A stretch of 40,575 nucleotides of DNA, from positions 1 through 40,575 of the IMG/VR virus record IMGVR_UViG_3300021962_000238, one strand, 5' to 3'. Origin of the DNA: a virus. Positions 30,625 through 40,184 of this stretch are shown piece by piece. Under the pieces are notes generated by a model, which made no database searches, had not been told where the DNA came from, and saw only the letters and a program-made list of their open reading frames with translations. How positions within the stretch are numbered: position 1 is the first letter of the stretch; each line of letters opens with the position of its first letter. Made by a program: the position numbers and the translations under genes.

Positions 30625-31212
30625 ATGACGGACTCACCAGCCGACGTTGAAGGTAATGATCCCCAGGCTGTGCAGCCGAAGGGATCGCGTTCCGAGCAGC
30701 GCATTCATCAACTTGTTGCCCAGCGCAACGAGGCGATGGACGAGTTGACTCAGGTACGCACGGAACTGGATAAGTGGCAAGCTGGCGATCTGGACGACGA
30801 TACCAAGTCTGCAATCGCAGACCTGATTCGTCAGACGGTGCAAGAACAAGTTGCACCGCTCCAGAAACAACTGGCTGCTGCGGACCTCGCTCTGTCCAAG
30901 GGCTACACCAAGCCCCAGGCGGAAGCCATCCGTGCGGTGCAGGATCAGTACGCTGATATTGCGCCGGACGAGGCAGAGTTGTTGGTTCGTCGCAGGCAAC
31001 CAGAGTTGTTCCCGCAGCAGAGGCAACAGACCAGTTCGAGGCAGCAATCTGTTCCCGGCATACTGCCAGCCTCGGGCGGAGGTCCAAGGACTCAGTCTAC
31101 TCTCGGAGACATCAAGAAGACTGCGCGCAACGCCGTCTCTGGTAACGAGCGTCAGGCGAAGATCCAAGAGGGCCTTCGGATGCAACTGGCTCGTTTCTTC
31201 TCTCAAGGATAA
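30625..31212 (+). CDS. scaffold-like protein, 195 aa
   Basis: Acidic, helical and Gln-rich, ending 5 nt before the major capsid gene, where podoviruses encode the scaffold. Visible parts: acidic N-terminus (TDSPADVEGNDPQ), coiled-coil segment (SEQRIHQLVAQRNEAMDELTQ), QTVQEQVAPLQKQLAAADL, and a basic helix near the C-terminus (GNERQAKIQEGLRMQLARFF), as in scaffolds that bind coat protein with a short basic end. The identification rests on position and composition. Confidence 0.7.
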   Translation: MTDSPADVEGNDPQAVQPKGSRSEQRIHQLVAQRNEAMDELTQVRTELDKWQAGDLDDDTKSAIADLIRQTVQEQVAPLQKQLAAADLALSKGYTKPQAEAIRAVQDQYADIAPDEAELLVRRRQPELFPQQRQQTSSRQQSVPGILPASGGGPRTQSTLGDIKKTARNAVSGNERQAKIQEGLRMQLARFFSQG

Positions 31213-31217
31213 CTCAA

Positions 31218-32339
31218 ATGGCTTACGTCACTAATGCAGGCGGAACCGTCAACGAGGTGCTCATTCGTGAGCAGCTTGAGGACTGGGTTTCGATTATGGA
31301 TCCGACCGATGCGCCTCTGCACTCGGTCCTCACTCCGCACCCTGTCCAGTCGCGGTTTGTTGAGTACGGCGTGGACACGTTCGGCGTGGACTACACCTCG
31401 CAGACTCCGCTCCAGGAAGCAAAGGCGGAAGGCGCTGCGGCGGTTGATGAGCCGGAAATCTATCCGACTCGCCTGCGCTCGGTGATGCAGATCAACTGGG
31501 AATCGGCTTCGGTTTCCGGCACTGACCGCGCATCGCTGCACGCTGGTATCGATGAACCCTACGAGTACCGCGCGTACAAGACGTTGACCCGCGTTGTGCA
31601 GAAGGCCGAAAAGGCCATGCTGTTTGGCGTTGGCACGGTGGCCAATCCTGCGGCAAACGTCCGCGCGACTCAGGGTCTGCTGACCTGGGCGGCCATGACC
31701 GGCCTCCAGCGTTTCTCGCCTGACTTCAACGCGGTTGACCCAACCGCTTCGATTGAGGACAGGACTGGCAACGTCATCCCCAGGGCGTACTTCAGCACGT
31801 TCTTCAACGCTCAGGGCACGAACCTTGATCGCTCGATTCTGACGCACAGCATCCTCGGCACGGCCGTGAGCAACGGCTTCATCGCCGATGGCGCTGTCGG
31901 CATGGCGAGCTACAAGGTCAAGGGCTTGTTTACCGAGATGGGTCTGACCGCAAACGGTCCCATCAACGAGCGCAAGATCGACGCCCAGGACCGCATGTTC
32001 ATCGACGTTGTCGATGCCTACCAGACGGTTGCTGGCACGGTGTACATCAACTGGAACCGGTGGTTTGACCGTACTGGCAGCACGACGGTTTCTCCCACGG
32101 CTATCACCAGCGCCGCTGGAAGCCCGCTTACCGGCGTGACCAGCACGGCTGTGCCGTGGGCTGAATCGCTCGTGTTCATGATGCCCAAGTACATCCGTCG
32201 CGGTGTGTTCCGCGGTGCGTACATGCGGCCTCTGGCGGCTGACGGTGACCGTGACCAGTTCATGGTTATCACCGAAGGCGGCCTTATCGTTTTGAATCCC
32301 ATCGCGCTCTGCGGTGGCACCAACCTGCTGGCTCCCTGA
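31218..32339 (+). CDS. major capsid protein (SU10/DUF5309-like)
   Basis: 373 residues. The pattern, with an N-terminal DPTDAPLHSVLTPHP block, EYGVDTFGVDY, an EG-AAAVDEP stretch, RSVMQINWESASVSGTDRAS and YEYRAYKTLTRVVQKAEKAMLFG, matches the SU10-type major capsid family as I recall it, an HK97-fold relative. The C-terminal region is beta-rich with MPKYIRRGVFRGAYMRPLA. It directly follows the scaffold-like gene. TGATG overlap couples it to the next gene. Confidence 0.82.
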   Translation: MAYVTNAGGTVNEVLIREQLEDWVSIMDPTDAPLHSVLTPHPVQSRFVEYGVDTFGVDYTSQTPLQEAKAEGAAAVDEPEIYPTRLRSVMQINWESASVSGTDRASLHAGIDEPYEYRAYKTLTRVVQKAEKAMLFGVGTVANPAANVRATQGLLTWAAMTGLQRFSPDFNAVDPTASIEDRTGNVIPRAYFSTFFNAQGTNLDRSILTHSILGTAVSNGFIADGAVGMASYKVKGLFTEMGLTANGPINERKIDAQDRMFIDVVDAYQTVAGTVYINWNRWFDRTGSTTVSPTAITSAAGSPLTGVTSTAVPWAESLVFMMPKYIRRGVFRGAYMRPLAADGDRDQFMVITEGGLIVLNPIALCGGTNLLAP

Positions 32340-32812
32340 TGAACCTAATCCTGTATCGCTGTCGTAGTTGTCCGGCTGAGTTTGAGGCCGTTGGCACAAT
32401 CCCCACCGACGTTGACTGCCCCGAGTGCGGGAAGCAGGCGACCTGGTGGAAGGTCATGTACAACTTCGTGTCCGACAGCGATGTGGGAGAAGGTTTGCAG
32501 GTGCTAGTGAAAGACCGTGCTTGGGACTTTGATCCCAAGCACGGTTGCGTCAGCATCGGCGTCGAGAAGGCTGGGCGCACTCCTGAGCAGCAGGAGGCGA
32601 TCTACAAGAACGTCATCGCCGAGCACCAGCGCCGCGCGCACGAGCGCGACTCGTCGCTTGGCCGCAAGGACGACAACACGTTCCGCAAGATCGGCTCGAT
32701 CCCGCGCGAACTGTTCGAGATGCGTCGGCGGCAGACGGGCAACCCGAACTACTGGCAGGAAGAAGGCGCACGCGCGCTTGTGCGCGAGGGCCTGTACTTG
32801 GGTAAGAGGTAG
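32339..32812 (+). CDS. FmdB-like zinc-ribbon protein, 157 aa
   Basis: An N-terminal zinc ribbon (LYRCRSCPAEFEA, then VDCPECGKQATWW) is followed by a helical, basic part (AIYKNVIAEHQRRAHERDSS; IPRELFEMRRRQTGNPNYW). The ribbon pattern is that of FmdB-type regulators, but the C-terminal part suggests a phage-specific head protein. It lies between the capsid and adaptor genes, unusual for a regulator. Function unknown. Confidence 0.65.
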   Translation: MNLILYRCRSCPAEFEAVGTIPTDVDCPECGKQATWWKVMYNFVSDSDVGEGLQVLVKDRAWDFDPKHGCVSIGVEKAGRTPEQQEAIYKNVIAEHQRRAHERDSSLGRKDDNTFRKIGSIPRELFEMRRRQTGNPNYWQEEGARALVREGLYLGKR

Positions 32813-32814
32813 CG

Positions 32815-34761
32815 ATGGCGAAACTCCCCTGCTTCATCTTCTTTGGCCAGTCCAACATGGAAGGGGCTGGCAACCTTGGGCAAGCAGGGTTCGACCTTGC
32901 GGGCAACTTGTCTCGCTGGTTTGGCGTAGGTAGCTATTCGCCGGGCATCACGCAGGCTCCAGGCATCAACTACTGGATGGCACAGATGCCGTCCACCAAC
33001 TATGTCGGCGGCGAACATGCGCCGATTAGCGGGACGGCAACGTCGGCAACGGTGGACACGCTTGTCGATACCGGAACAAACTTCAACAATATGCCGCCTG
33101 CACAGGTGGTTATTACTGGTGGAACTCCAGTAGCGGCGATTGGTCAACTTCGCAATGTTGCAAGCGTTACTGGCTCCCACACGCTGAACCTTACGCAGCC
33201 GTGGGCGGTGACGCCTAGCGATTCTTCGACCTACACGGTTTACCGTGCGGGAACGCTCAACGTCGCAACTTACAAGGGGTCGTTCAAGCCGCTTCAGTTG
33301 ACTGTGTATGGCACCCAGACCTACACGACCGGCTACGAGTACTGCTCGTGGTACAGCTTTCCGCGTCAGACTCCGCAGCAGGGCACGGTCGGCCAGATCG
33401 GCCCGGACCTCGAAGCAACGTGGCAGCTTCAGCACGCTTTCGACGAGGACATCTGGGTCATCAAGCTGTCCATCGGCAGCACTTTTCTCAGCCGCTACCG
33501 CGGCACGCTGGCTCCTTCGTCGTACTTCGCCGAGACGGCGTGGTTCCGCCCGGCTCGCCACAATAGCTGGCACCCTGCGGAGACCGACAAGCAGCCTCCT
33601 GCGCTCAACGCCGACTGGACGGTCAACGACTACAGCTACGGCCTGTTTGGGATGCTGATCGACAAGATCCTGATCGAGAAGGCTACGGCGTGGATCGCGG
33701 CTAACCGGCCTGGCGACACGCTCGACGTTCGCGGCATCTTCGGAATGCTTGGCGAAACCGACAGCACATTCGCCGAGCGCGCGGCCATCGCGGGCCAGAA
33801 CATGCAGATGGTCCGCGACGTTATGCGGTCCAAGATTGAAGGCGCTGGGCTGTCGCAGACGATGGGCAAGAACATCCCGTTCGTCATCGGCGGCGTCCGC
33901 AACAAGGGTTTTTGGACCTACGCTGGCACGGTCAACACGCAATACAAGCAGCTTGCTACGGACGACCCGTACAGCGGCTACGTCAACACCGACGACCTGC
34001 CTAACAACGATTTGACCGACCAAGCGCACTACAGCGCCGCAGGTCAGGTGACGTTTGGCAAGCGGCTGTACGACGAGTGGGTGCGGGTCAGCAAGCGCCA
34101 GCAGGACGCGAACCGTTACCCTGCATCGCGCAAGACGCTGGGCCAGCTTCGCACCGAAGTCAAACGCCGCTACGAGCGCAACGCCGTGGACAACGACGCC
34201 ACGGACGAGCGCATCAACCAGGCGATCAACGACAGCCTGCGCGAGATCTACAACACGCTGGGCGACTCGGCGTGGTTCCTGCGGCGCACAGAGTCGTTCA
34301 CGATCACCAGCGATTACCAGACGCCGGTCACGCTGCCACGCCAGGTCAACCGCATCTTGGCCATCGAGAACCCCATCAACTACGGTCGCACCATCACGTT
34401 CGACCACATGGGGTACACGGACGAGGGCCGCATCAAGATCCGGCTGTTGAGCGACCCCGGTGGCACCTTTGATGTCCACTTTGTCTGCCTGCCGACCGAC
34501 CTCACGGACGACAGCGAACTGGCGCAGATCCCCAACGAGTACACCGAACTGGTTGTGGTGATGGCTGCCATGCGGCTGGCCCAGACCGGCGGGCATCAGG
34601 ATCAGGTTGCCATCCTTGGCGGCGAGATGCAGCGGCTGTGGCGTGGCGCTTGGCGACAGGCGCACATCCAGGACCGCCGCCGTGCTGGACCGATGGTGCT
34701 CAAGGATCGCGCGCAGGAGCCTGCGCCTGGTAGCGACTGGAACAGGGACATGTACTACTGA
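32815..34761 (+). CDS. SGNH esterase fused to head-tail adaptor
   Basis: 648 residues in two parts. Residues 1-420 form an SGNH/sialate-O-acetylesterase-like enzyme: FFGQSNMEG at 9-17 (nucleophile S13), GMLGETDS near 310 and DQAHYSAAG at 402-410 (D402, H405). A small beta-domain (about 66-145) is inserted after the first block. Residues about 435-648 (RKTLGQLRTEVKRRYERNAVDN, INDSLREIYNTLGDSAWFL, LPRQVNRILAIENPI) look like a podovirus head-tail adaptor. It likely deacetylates host-surface glycan while sitting at the neck or tail. The start ATG has GAGG 6 nt upstream; no internal stop separates the parts. Confidence 0.8.
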   Translation: MAKLPCFIFFGQSNMEGAGNLGQAGFDLAGNLSRWFGVGSYSPGITQAPGINYWMAQMPSTNYVGGEHAPISGTATSATVDTLVDTGTNFNNMPPAQVVITGGTPVAAIGQLRNVASVTGSHTLNLTQPWAVTPSDSSTYTVYRAGTLNVATYKGSFKPLQLTVYGTQTYTTGYEYCSWYSFPRQTPQQGTVGQIGPDLEATWQLQHAFDEDIWVIKLSIGSTFLSRYRGTLAPSSYFAETAWFRPARHNSWHPAETDKQPPALNADWTVNDYSYGLFGMLIDKILIEKATAWIAANRPGDTLDVRGIFGMLGETDSTFAERAAIAGQNMQMVRDVMRSKIEGAGLSQTMGKNIPFVIGGVRNKGFWTYAGTVNTQYKQLATDDPYSGYVNTDDLPNNDLTDQAHYSAAGQVTFGKRLYDEWVRVSKRQQDANRYPASRKTLGQLRTEVKRRYERNAVDNDATDERINQAINDSLREIYNTLGDSAWFLRRTESFTITSDYQTPVTLPRQVNRILAIENPINYGRTITFDHMGYTDEGRIKIRLLSDPGGTFDVHFVCLPTDLTDDSELAQIPNEYTELVVVMAAMRLAQTGGHQDQVAILGGEMQRLWRGAWRQAHIQDRRRAGPMVLKDRAQEPAPGSDWNRDMYY

Positions 34762-37700
34762 TGCAAACCGGCACGCAGATCGTTTCCGTTCGCGGCGAAG
34801 GCGCATGGTCAGGCATGACCACGCTCACGACAAGTGAGCGCGGTGATCGCCGACTGGCCAAGCTGGAGAACTGCTACGTCAACGTGGACGGCAGCGAAAT
34901 CCGCACCTTCCCTGGGATGCGGTGCGTCGTGGACTTGCAGACCTTGCCCGAGAGCCGCGACACGGGCTACCGCCGCAACTTCGTGGATGCGATGCGGCCT
35001 GACTACACGACCAGCGCGACCTCGAAGTACCTGAACGCCGTGGCCAGCAGCACGGTGGCCGAGGCCGACAAGCTGTACTGCTGGACCAATCCGACGCGCT
35101 TCCACTCGTTCCACTTTGTGCGCGGCAGGATGGTCATCCTTGGCGAGTCGGACTTCCGCAAGGAGCCGATCTTCAGCGCCGATGGCATCCAGCGCACGGT
35201 CACGGAGATTGCAAAGTCTGGCGCGAACACCATCCTGACGTTGAGCGGTAGCTATCGCTCGGAGGACTGGGAGTTCAACGGCATCGGGCGCGAGCGCGCG
35301 ACCTTGACGGACCCGACCTACGGAGTCCTGTCTGGCCGTGGTGCTTGGATCTATCTTGAGAACGTCCCTGCCGTGGCTGGTTCCACGGTGCAGGCGGACC
35401 TCAACAACAAGTTCCACGCGGTTGAATCACAGATTGGCAACACGGTCACGTTGTTTACGACGGTGACGACGCTGGCTGCACCGGCCACGGGTCTTGATGT
35501 CGCCATCTGGCGATGCAGGCCAGGCACGGCTCAGTACCGCACCAGCCTGACGACCGGCGTCGGCTACTACGACACCGATGTCAACTTCAAGCCGGTCGAG
35601 AGCTATGCGGTGGACGACCCCGAGGCGCTGACCTCGTGGATGCTGATCGACCGCCCCAGCCTGTCCGTGCCGGTCAAGACCTCGTACCAAGCCAACGTGG
35701 CCAACCGCATCCGCGACTTCGGCGGCGTTGGCAAGCTGGTGACCACGACGGGCACGGCAACCAACGATGGCGGCTACGGCTACATCACGCTGGCCGACGC
35801 CAACCGTTTTCCCGCGGGCGCGTTCTCGTGGTTCGATTACCACTACTACGTTCGCCTGACCATCGGCGGCAACGTCCAGATGCGCCAAATTTTTGGCAGT
35901 AGCGCTACCGACAACGAGGACATCACCGGAACGGTCAGCACTTCTACGACCACGACGATCAACGTCACGGGAACTCCGTGGACCGGATTGAACCTTGTGG
36001 ACCGCGTGGTGGAGACGAACAACGGCTTCAGCCGCATCGTTGCCAACACTTCCTCGCAGATCAGCTTCAACCCTGCGATCAGCCCTAATCCTACCGGCAC
36101 CTTCACCATCCACGGCAACAGGGCCAAGGTAACGGTGTACCCGACTTGGGGCACAACCGGCACTGGCACCGTTGAGATCCTTAGCTACGGACGCCAGGAG
36201 GGCGGTGAGCGCGCCGTCAACCGTATTGGTCTCGACTCTGGCCCGTACAGCTTTAGCCGCCGCCGCCAGAAGCGCATCCCGTACCGCCCGGTGCCGACGA
36301 TCAGCGGCGACCGCTTGCTCATCGCAGCGCCAGGATACGGATGTGTGTTCCAGTCGCCTGCGGTCTACCCCATCGACCCGACGCTGACCTCGCAGCCCGA
36401 AGGCCAGCCGAGCCTGACCAACGACCGCGACAACATCATTCGTTGCGTGGGCGTTCCCAAGGCCATCCTTCAGTGCGACCTCCGCAACAAGGATTCGGCC
36501 ACCAAGGTCGAGTCGATGAACCTTAGCCGCAACGTGGCCATCAAGGGACTGTCGGCCAAGGAGTATTCCTACAACACGGTCCACACCGGCAACAACTACG
36601 CAGGCGCTACGCGCGGGGGCGATTACGCCTTCGCCGTTGCCTACAAGGACGAAGCCACGGGTGAAGTCGGCTTGTTGAGCGAGTCGTGCATTGTCAAGAC
36701 GCCAAACACAGGCGAGTGGGGCGTGACGCTGCGCGTGCTGTATCCCGGCTACCTGATGGCCGAATGCGCCGCCTACAGCCTGCTCGTCTACCGCAGCAAA
36801 AAGGACGCGCTGGACTCGCTGTACTTCATGGGCGAGTACAGCTACGGGCGACAGCAGGAATCGTTTGATCCCAACTTGTTCGCCATCCGTGGTCCGTACT
36901 ACGACCTTGGCGCAGACCAGCTTGGCCGCGATCTTGGCAAGGGCCTAAACGAAAGCGCCAACTGGACGGCGCTTAGTGGCAACACGGTCACGGGCACCTC
37001 TGGCGAAGTCATCGTTACCTACGTCAACAACGCTGAGGGCGCAACCGCCGCGTTGAGCGCCGCTGGCGACCTGACCTCCGACCTCATCGTAGACCGCTGG
37101 TACAAGGTTACGGGCGAAGCCAAGGTCAGTGCTGGAGCCAGCGTCAACATCGCCGTCAACACCACCGCAACCATCCAAGGTCCGACGATCACGAGCACGA
37201 GCTACGTTCCTTGGACGATGTATTTCAAGGCAACCAACGCCACTAGCAACACGTTGCGTTTTGCCAACATGCAATCCACTGAGGTTATCACGGTTCGCAA
37301 CCTGACCGTGAAGCTCATCAGCGAGGACTGCGCCAAGTACGAGTCTAACGGCAAGTACGGTCTGTCCATCGCTTGGCCGACGCCGGACTCCGCGCTGCTA
37401 TCCACAGAGCGTTCCGACGATGACGCGCCTGCGGTCTTCGCCACGATCCACAACATCCAGTACATCAACGACACGGAGCTTGGTCTCAACGAGACCGCGC
37501 CGCCCGTGCTCAACCAGATGCCTCGCGGTGCCAAGGCCGTGCGGACGATCCGCGGCTGGACGTTCTACGGCGGTAGCCAGGGCAACTGCGGTGAGAACGG
37601 CGAGATGCTGGCCGTGGACGTTGTGGCCGCCTACGACAACGAGAGCTACCCGAACCCAGGCTTGCAACAGTACGACTGGCTGTACCAAGACGAGGTGGCT

Positions 37701-39503
37701 ACCCAGCCGTGGCCGTCGCCTGTCATCAACAGCCAGTACCGGCTGCCGACTTCGGCCAACGGATCGGATGCGTACCTGTGCGCGCAGGACATCATCCCGC
37801 CCAGCTACGCGGGCTTGGACTTCCTGACGCCAGGGATGTTTCCGTACCCGTCCAAGACCAGCAAGCTGGACCGGCTGGTCAACATCGACATCGTGAGCAC
37901 GCCTGCGGCTGGCATCCAGCCTCCGCGGTGCGAGGGTGCGGCACACGCATGGCCGCGCTGGAAGATCACCAACAGCCCGTTCCTGAGCAGCCAGGAGTCC
38001 TACGAGCGCACGGGCAAGGCGTACATCAAGCTCCCGCGCGGGCGCTTCCAAGTGTCCGAGCAGGGCTTCCCGTCGATCACGCCCGCCACGAACACGGGCT
38101 TCCTCGACAACGAGAACGATGACGACATAGAGGCGATTGGGCAGTATGGCGGTCAGGCCATCCTGTGCAGTCGCCTGCGTACCTACACGGTAGGCTGGAG
38201 TGGGTCGCCGATCACCGATGTTGGTGTGGTGCCGCCGGAAATCGCCAGCCCTGAGTTCGGGTGCATCGCCGCCAACAGCATGGTCGAGTTTGATGGCGGC
38301 CTCGCCTGGATCAGTGACCGTGGTCCGGTTGCCATGACCGGCGAAGGGGTACAATGGATTGGCCGCGACCTCGCTTCGGACTTCTTCGGGGAGACCGCGA
38401 AGTACAAGCGCGACAGCAACGGCATGATGCGCCATTCGTGGGCGTGCCATGACCCCGAGCGCGGTCTGGTCTACTTCGGCCTGTTCTCCAACCGCAACAA
38501 GACGCTGGGCTACAAGACGCTGAACATCAGCTTCCGTGGCACGACGGTCGAGTGGGACACGGCCAGCGACGAAGCCAAGTCGTTCTTCCCGTGCGACGAG
38601 GTGCTGATCTGGTCGTACCGCTCGAACGCCTGGTCGGTGTACTACCCGGCCACGCGCATCCACCCGGACTCCAGCACCTACTTCGGCAGCACCGAAATCC
38701 TGTGGATGGCTCGCGGCCCGGACAGCACGGGCACCCAGCGCGTCTACGCCATGCAGGCGGACGGGCGCATCTACGCGCTCATCGACGAGAACAACGACGC
38801 CAACGTGGACGGCCTGACGCTGAACATCAACGCGGCTGGCACGACCACGCTGAACAGCTTCACCGAAGCCGTGGTCGCGTTTGACCCAGGCAGCGGATCG
38901 CCGGGCCAGACCTACGCCAAATGGGCGAGCAACGAGTACCTGCGCGCGGGCATGGAAGCGGTCATTACGGATTCGACGGGCACGGTCCTCAAGGGCCGGT
39001 TGGCCGTCAAGGAATGGAATCTCGGCAATCACGAGATCACCCTGTGGGCACCAGTGGCCGACCAGGGCGCTTTCTCGTGGGTGTCGGGTGACAAGCTGGT
39101 GCTGGGCGCACGCACGATGAGGATGACCACCAACTACTTGAACATGAAGGGTCATTCAGACCGCGCTTCGGTGCGGCGCATCGGCGTGCGCTACAGCCTT
39201 CGCAGCAAGCTCACCACTATCGGCACGGGCGACCAGCTTCCCGCGTTCGCACGCGCGACGGCACGGGTCAACAAGCGGTCGGCTGTCGGAACTTCGACAC
39301 CCAGCCCGACCAACGATGTCAGCCTTTCGGCGGTCACGACGGTGGACACGTTTGACTACTTGGGCAAGAGCTACAGCGACGGCAGCAGCCGCGACTACGG
39401 CTTTACCAGAGCCTTGCCGGTTGGCCAGGAGTTCAGCCTGACCATCGAGGCCATCGGCACGGCCCAGGTTGCCGTCCAGGACATCTATGCCGAGGTGTCC
39501 TAG
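34761..39503 (+). CDS. giant nozzle-like tail tube protein, 1580 aa
   Basis: N-terminal part (GTQIVSVRGEGAWSGM, RRLAKLENCYVNVDG) and the core motif around 1155-1215 (VGVVPPEIASPEFGCIAANSMVEFDGGLAWISDRGP) fit the T7 gp12/P22-type tail nozzle family, in which a beta-propeller follows the adaptor. At 1580 residues it is about twice the T7 protein. Insertions include the small beta-domain at about 387-455 and a carbohydrate-binding-like beta domain near 735-850 (NWTALSGNTVTG to TVRNLTVKL). ATG overlaps the adaptor stop (TGATG). It is likely the tail tube distal part, perhaps with receptor-contacting insertions. Confidence 0.78.
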   Translation: MQTGTQIVSVRGEGAWSGMTTLTTSERGDRRLAKLENCYVNVDGSEIRTFPGMRCVVDLQTLPESRDTGYRRNFVDAMRPDYTTSATSKYLNAVASSTVAEADKLYCWTNPTRFHSFHFVRGRMVILGESDFRKEPIFSADGIQRTVTEIAKSGANTILTLSGSYRSEDWEFNGIGRERATLTDPTYGVLSGRGAWIYLENVPAVAGSTVQADLNNKFHAVESQIGNTVTLFTTVTTLAAPATGLDVAIWRCRPGTAQYRTSLTTGVGYYDTDVNFKPVESYAVDDPEALTSWMLIDRPSLSVPVKTSYQANVANRIRDFGGVGKLVTTTGTATNDGGYGYITLADANRFPAGAFSWFDYHYYVRLTIGGNVQMRQIFGSSATDNEDITGTVSTSTTTTINVTGTPWTGLNLVDRVVETNNGFSRIVANTSSQISFNPAISPNPTGTFTIHGNRAKVTVYPTWGTTGTGTVEILSYGRQEGGERAVNRIGLDSGPYSFSRRRQKRIPYRPVPTISGDRLLIAAPGYGCVFQSPAVYPIDPTLTSQPEGQPSLTNDRDNIIRCVGVPKAILQCDLRNKDSATKVESMNLSRNVAIKGLSAKEYSYNTVHTGNNYAGATRGGDYAFAVAYKDEATGEVGLLSESCIVKTPNTGEWGVTLRVLYPGYLMAECAAYSLLVYRSKKDALDSLYFMGEYSYGRQQESFDPNLFAIRGPYYDLGADQLGRDLGKGLNESANWTALSGNTVTGTSGEVIVTYVNNAEGATAALSAAGDLTSDLIVDRWYKVTGEAKVSAGASVNIAVNTTATIQGPTITSTSYVPWTMYFKATNATSNTLRFANMQSTEVITVRNLTVKLISEDCAKYESNGKYGLSIAWPTPDSALLSTERSDDDAPAVFATIHNIQYINDTELGLNETAPPVLNQMPRGAKAVRTIRGWTFYGGSQGNCGENGEMLAVDVVAAYDNESYPNPGLQQYDWLYQDEVATQPWPSPVINSQYRLPTSANGSDAYLCAQDIIPPSYAGLDFLTPGMFPYPSKTSKLDRLVNIDIVSTPAAGIQPPRCEGAAHAWPRWKITNSPFLSSQESYERTGKAYIKLPRGRFQVSEQGFPSITPATNTGFLDNENDDDIEAIGQYGGQAILCSRLRTYTVGWSGSPITDVGVVPPEIASPEFGCIAANSMVEFDGGLAWISDRGPVAMTGEGVQWIGRDLASDFFGETAKYKRDSNGMMRHSWACHDPERGLVYFGLFSNRNKTLGYKTLNISFRGTTVEWDTASDEAKSFFPCDEVLIWSYRSNAWSVYYPATRIHPDSSTYFGSTEILWMARGPDSTGTQRVYAMQADGRIYALIDENNDANVDGLTLNINAAGTTTLNSFTEAVVAFDPGSGSPGQTYAKWASNEYLRAGMEAVITDSTGTVLKGRLAVKEWNLGNHEITLWAPVADQGAFSWVSGDKLVLGARTMRMTTNYLNMKGHSDRASVRRIGVRYSLRSKLTTIGTGDQLPAFARATARVNKRSAVGTSTPSPTNDVSLSAVTTVDTFDYLGKSYSDGSSRDYGFTRALPVGQEFSLTIEAIGTAQVAVQDIYAEVS

Positions 39504-40156
39504 TGACGTACAAGCTGCCGCGCCTTGACCTGACGCCCTCGCGCGAACCTTGGTGGGGCGCGATGCGCGGCATCATCGAGTGGGCCAGGGGCGTTTCGGT
39601 GCCTAATGTCAGCGAGGCCAGCTCGGGCCTTGTGCCAGCCGCCACGGGCAACACGGCTGAGTTCCTGCGCGGGGATGGCACCTGGGCTTCCCCGCCCGCA
39701 GCGCCCGAGGTGATCGTTCCTGGGGCCAACGATGACGTTACCTACGCCAGCCTGTCCATCAGCCGCACCAACGGGCTGACCAAGACGACGCTGCTCACGG
39801 CTGAGACAACGGACGGCACCAAGACGGAGATGTTCGTGGATGGCGCATCCATTCGAGCGACGGTTCCCAGCGGCGGTACTTGGTTCGCCGAGCTTCGCGT
39901 GGTCGCGCGCGAGGAAGGTGGGGCCAACCATGCGACGTACCACCGCCGATGCTGCATCCACAACATCGCTGGCACGACGGCCTTGGAAGGCACGGTGGAG
40001 ACGCTCGGGACCGATGTCGAGACGGACGCCGCGTGGGAGATTTACATCACCGCAGACGACACCAACGACGCCTTGAAGGTCGAGGTCGAAGGCGGTTCGG
40101 GTCAGAACATCCGCTGGATCGCAGAACTGAGCTACGTTCAGGTCAGTTATGCCTAG
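39503..40156 (+). CDS. tail fibre/tailspike-like protein, 217 aa
   Basis: GTG overlaps the previous stop (TAGTG). After a short N-terminal part with Trp-rich REPWWGAMRGIIEW (virion attachment candidate), SGLVPAATGNTAEFLRGDGTW appears, a motif common in phage fibres. The rest is a beta-rich C-terminal domain (FAELRVVAREEGGANHATYH, ALEGTVETLGTDVETD, IRWIAELSYVQVSYA) seen at the ends of many tail fibres. It is short for a receptor-binding protein, so it may be an adaptor or minor fibre. Confidence 0.7.
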   Translation: MTYKLPRLDLTPSREPWWGAMRGIIEWARGVSVPNVSEASSGLVPAATGNTAEFLRGDGTWASPPAAPEVIVPGANDDVTYASLSISRTNGLTKTTLLTAETTDGTKTEMFVDGASIRATVPSGGTWFAELRVVAREEGGANHATYHRRCCIHNIAGTTALEGTVETLGTDVETDAAWEIYITADDTNDALKVEVEGGSGQNIRWIAELSYVQVSYA

Positions 40157-40169
40157 CGCAAACGCTTGC

Positions 40170-40183
40170 TAAAATGAGGTAAC
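40170..40183 (+). promoter_or_regulatory. extended -10-like element and ribosome site
   Basis: TTGCTAAAATGAGG upstream of the ATG at 40185 holds TGCTAAAAT, like an extended -10, and GAGGT as ribosome-binding site. No -35 is seen. A weak internal promoter is possible; the ribosome site is clear. Confidence 0.3.
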
Positions 40184-40184
40184 C

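Noticed and set aside
32749-34806. Long open frame on the minus strand (over 680 codons)
   Set aside because: It lies entirely opposite the esterase-adaptor gene; its product is Arg/Val/His-rich low-complexity sequence, as expected from the reverse of a GC-rich gene.
37398-39155. Long minus-strand open frame opposite the nozzle gene
   Set aside because: Same reverse-frame artefact; no ribosome site and no recognisable domain.
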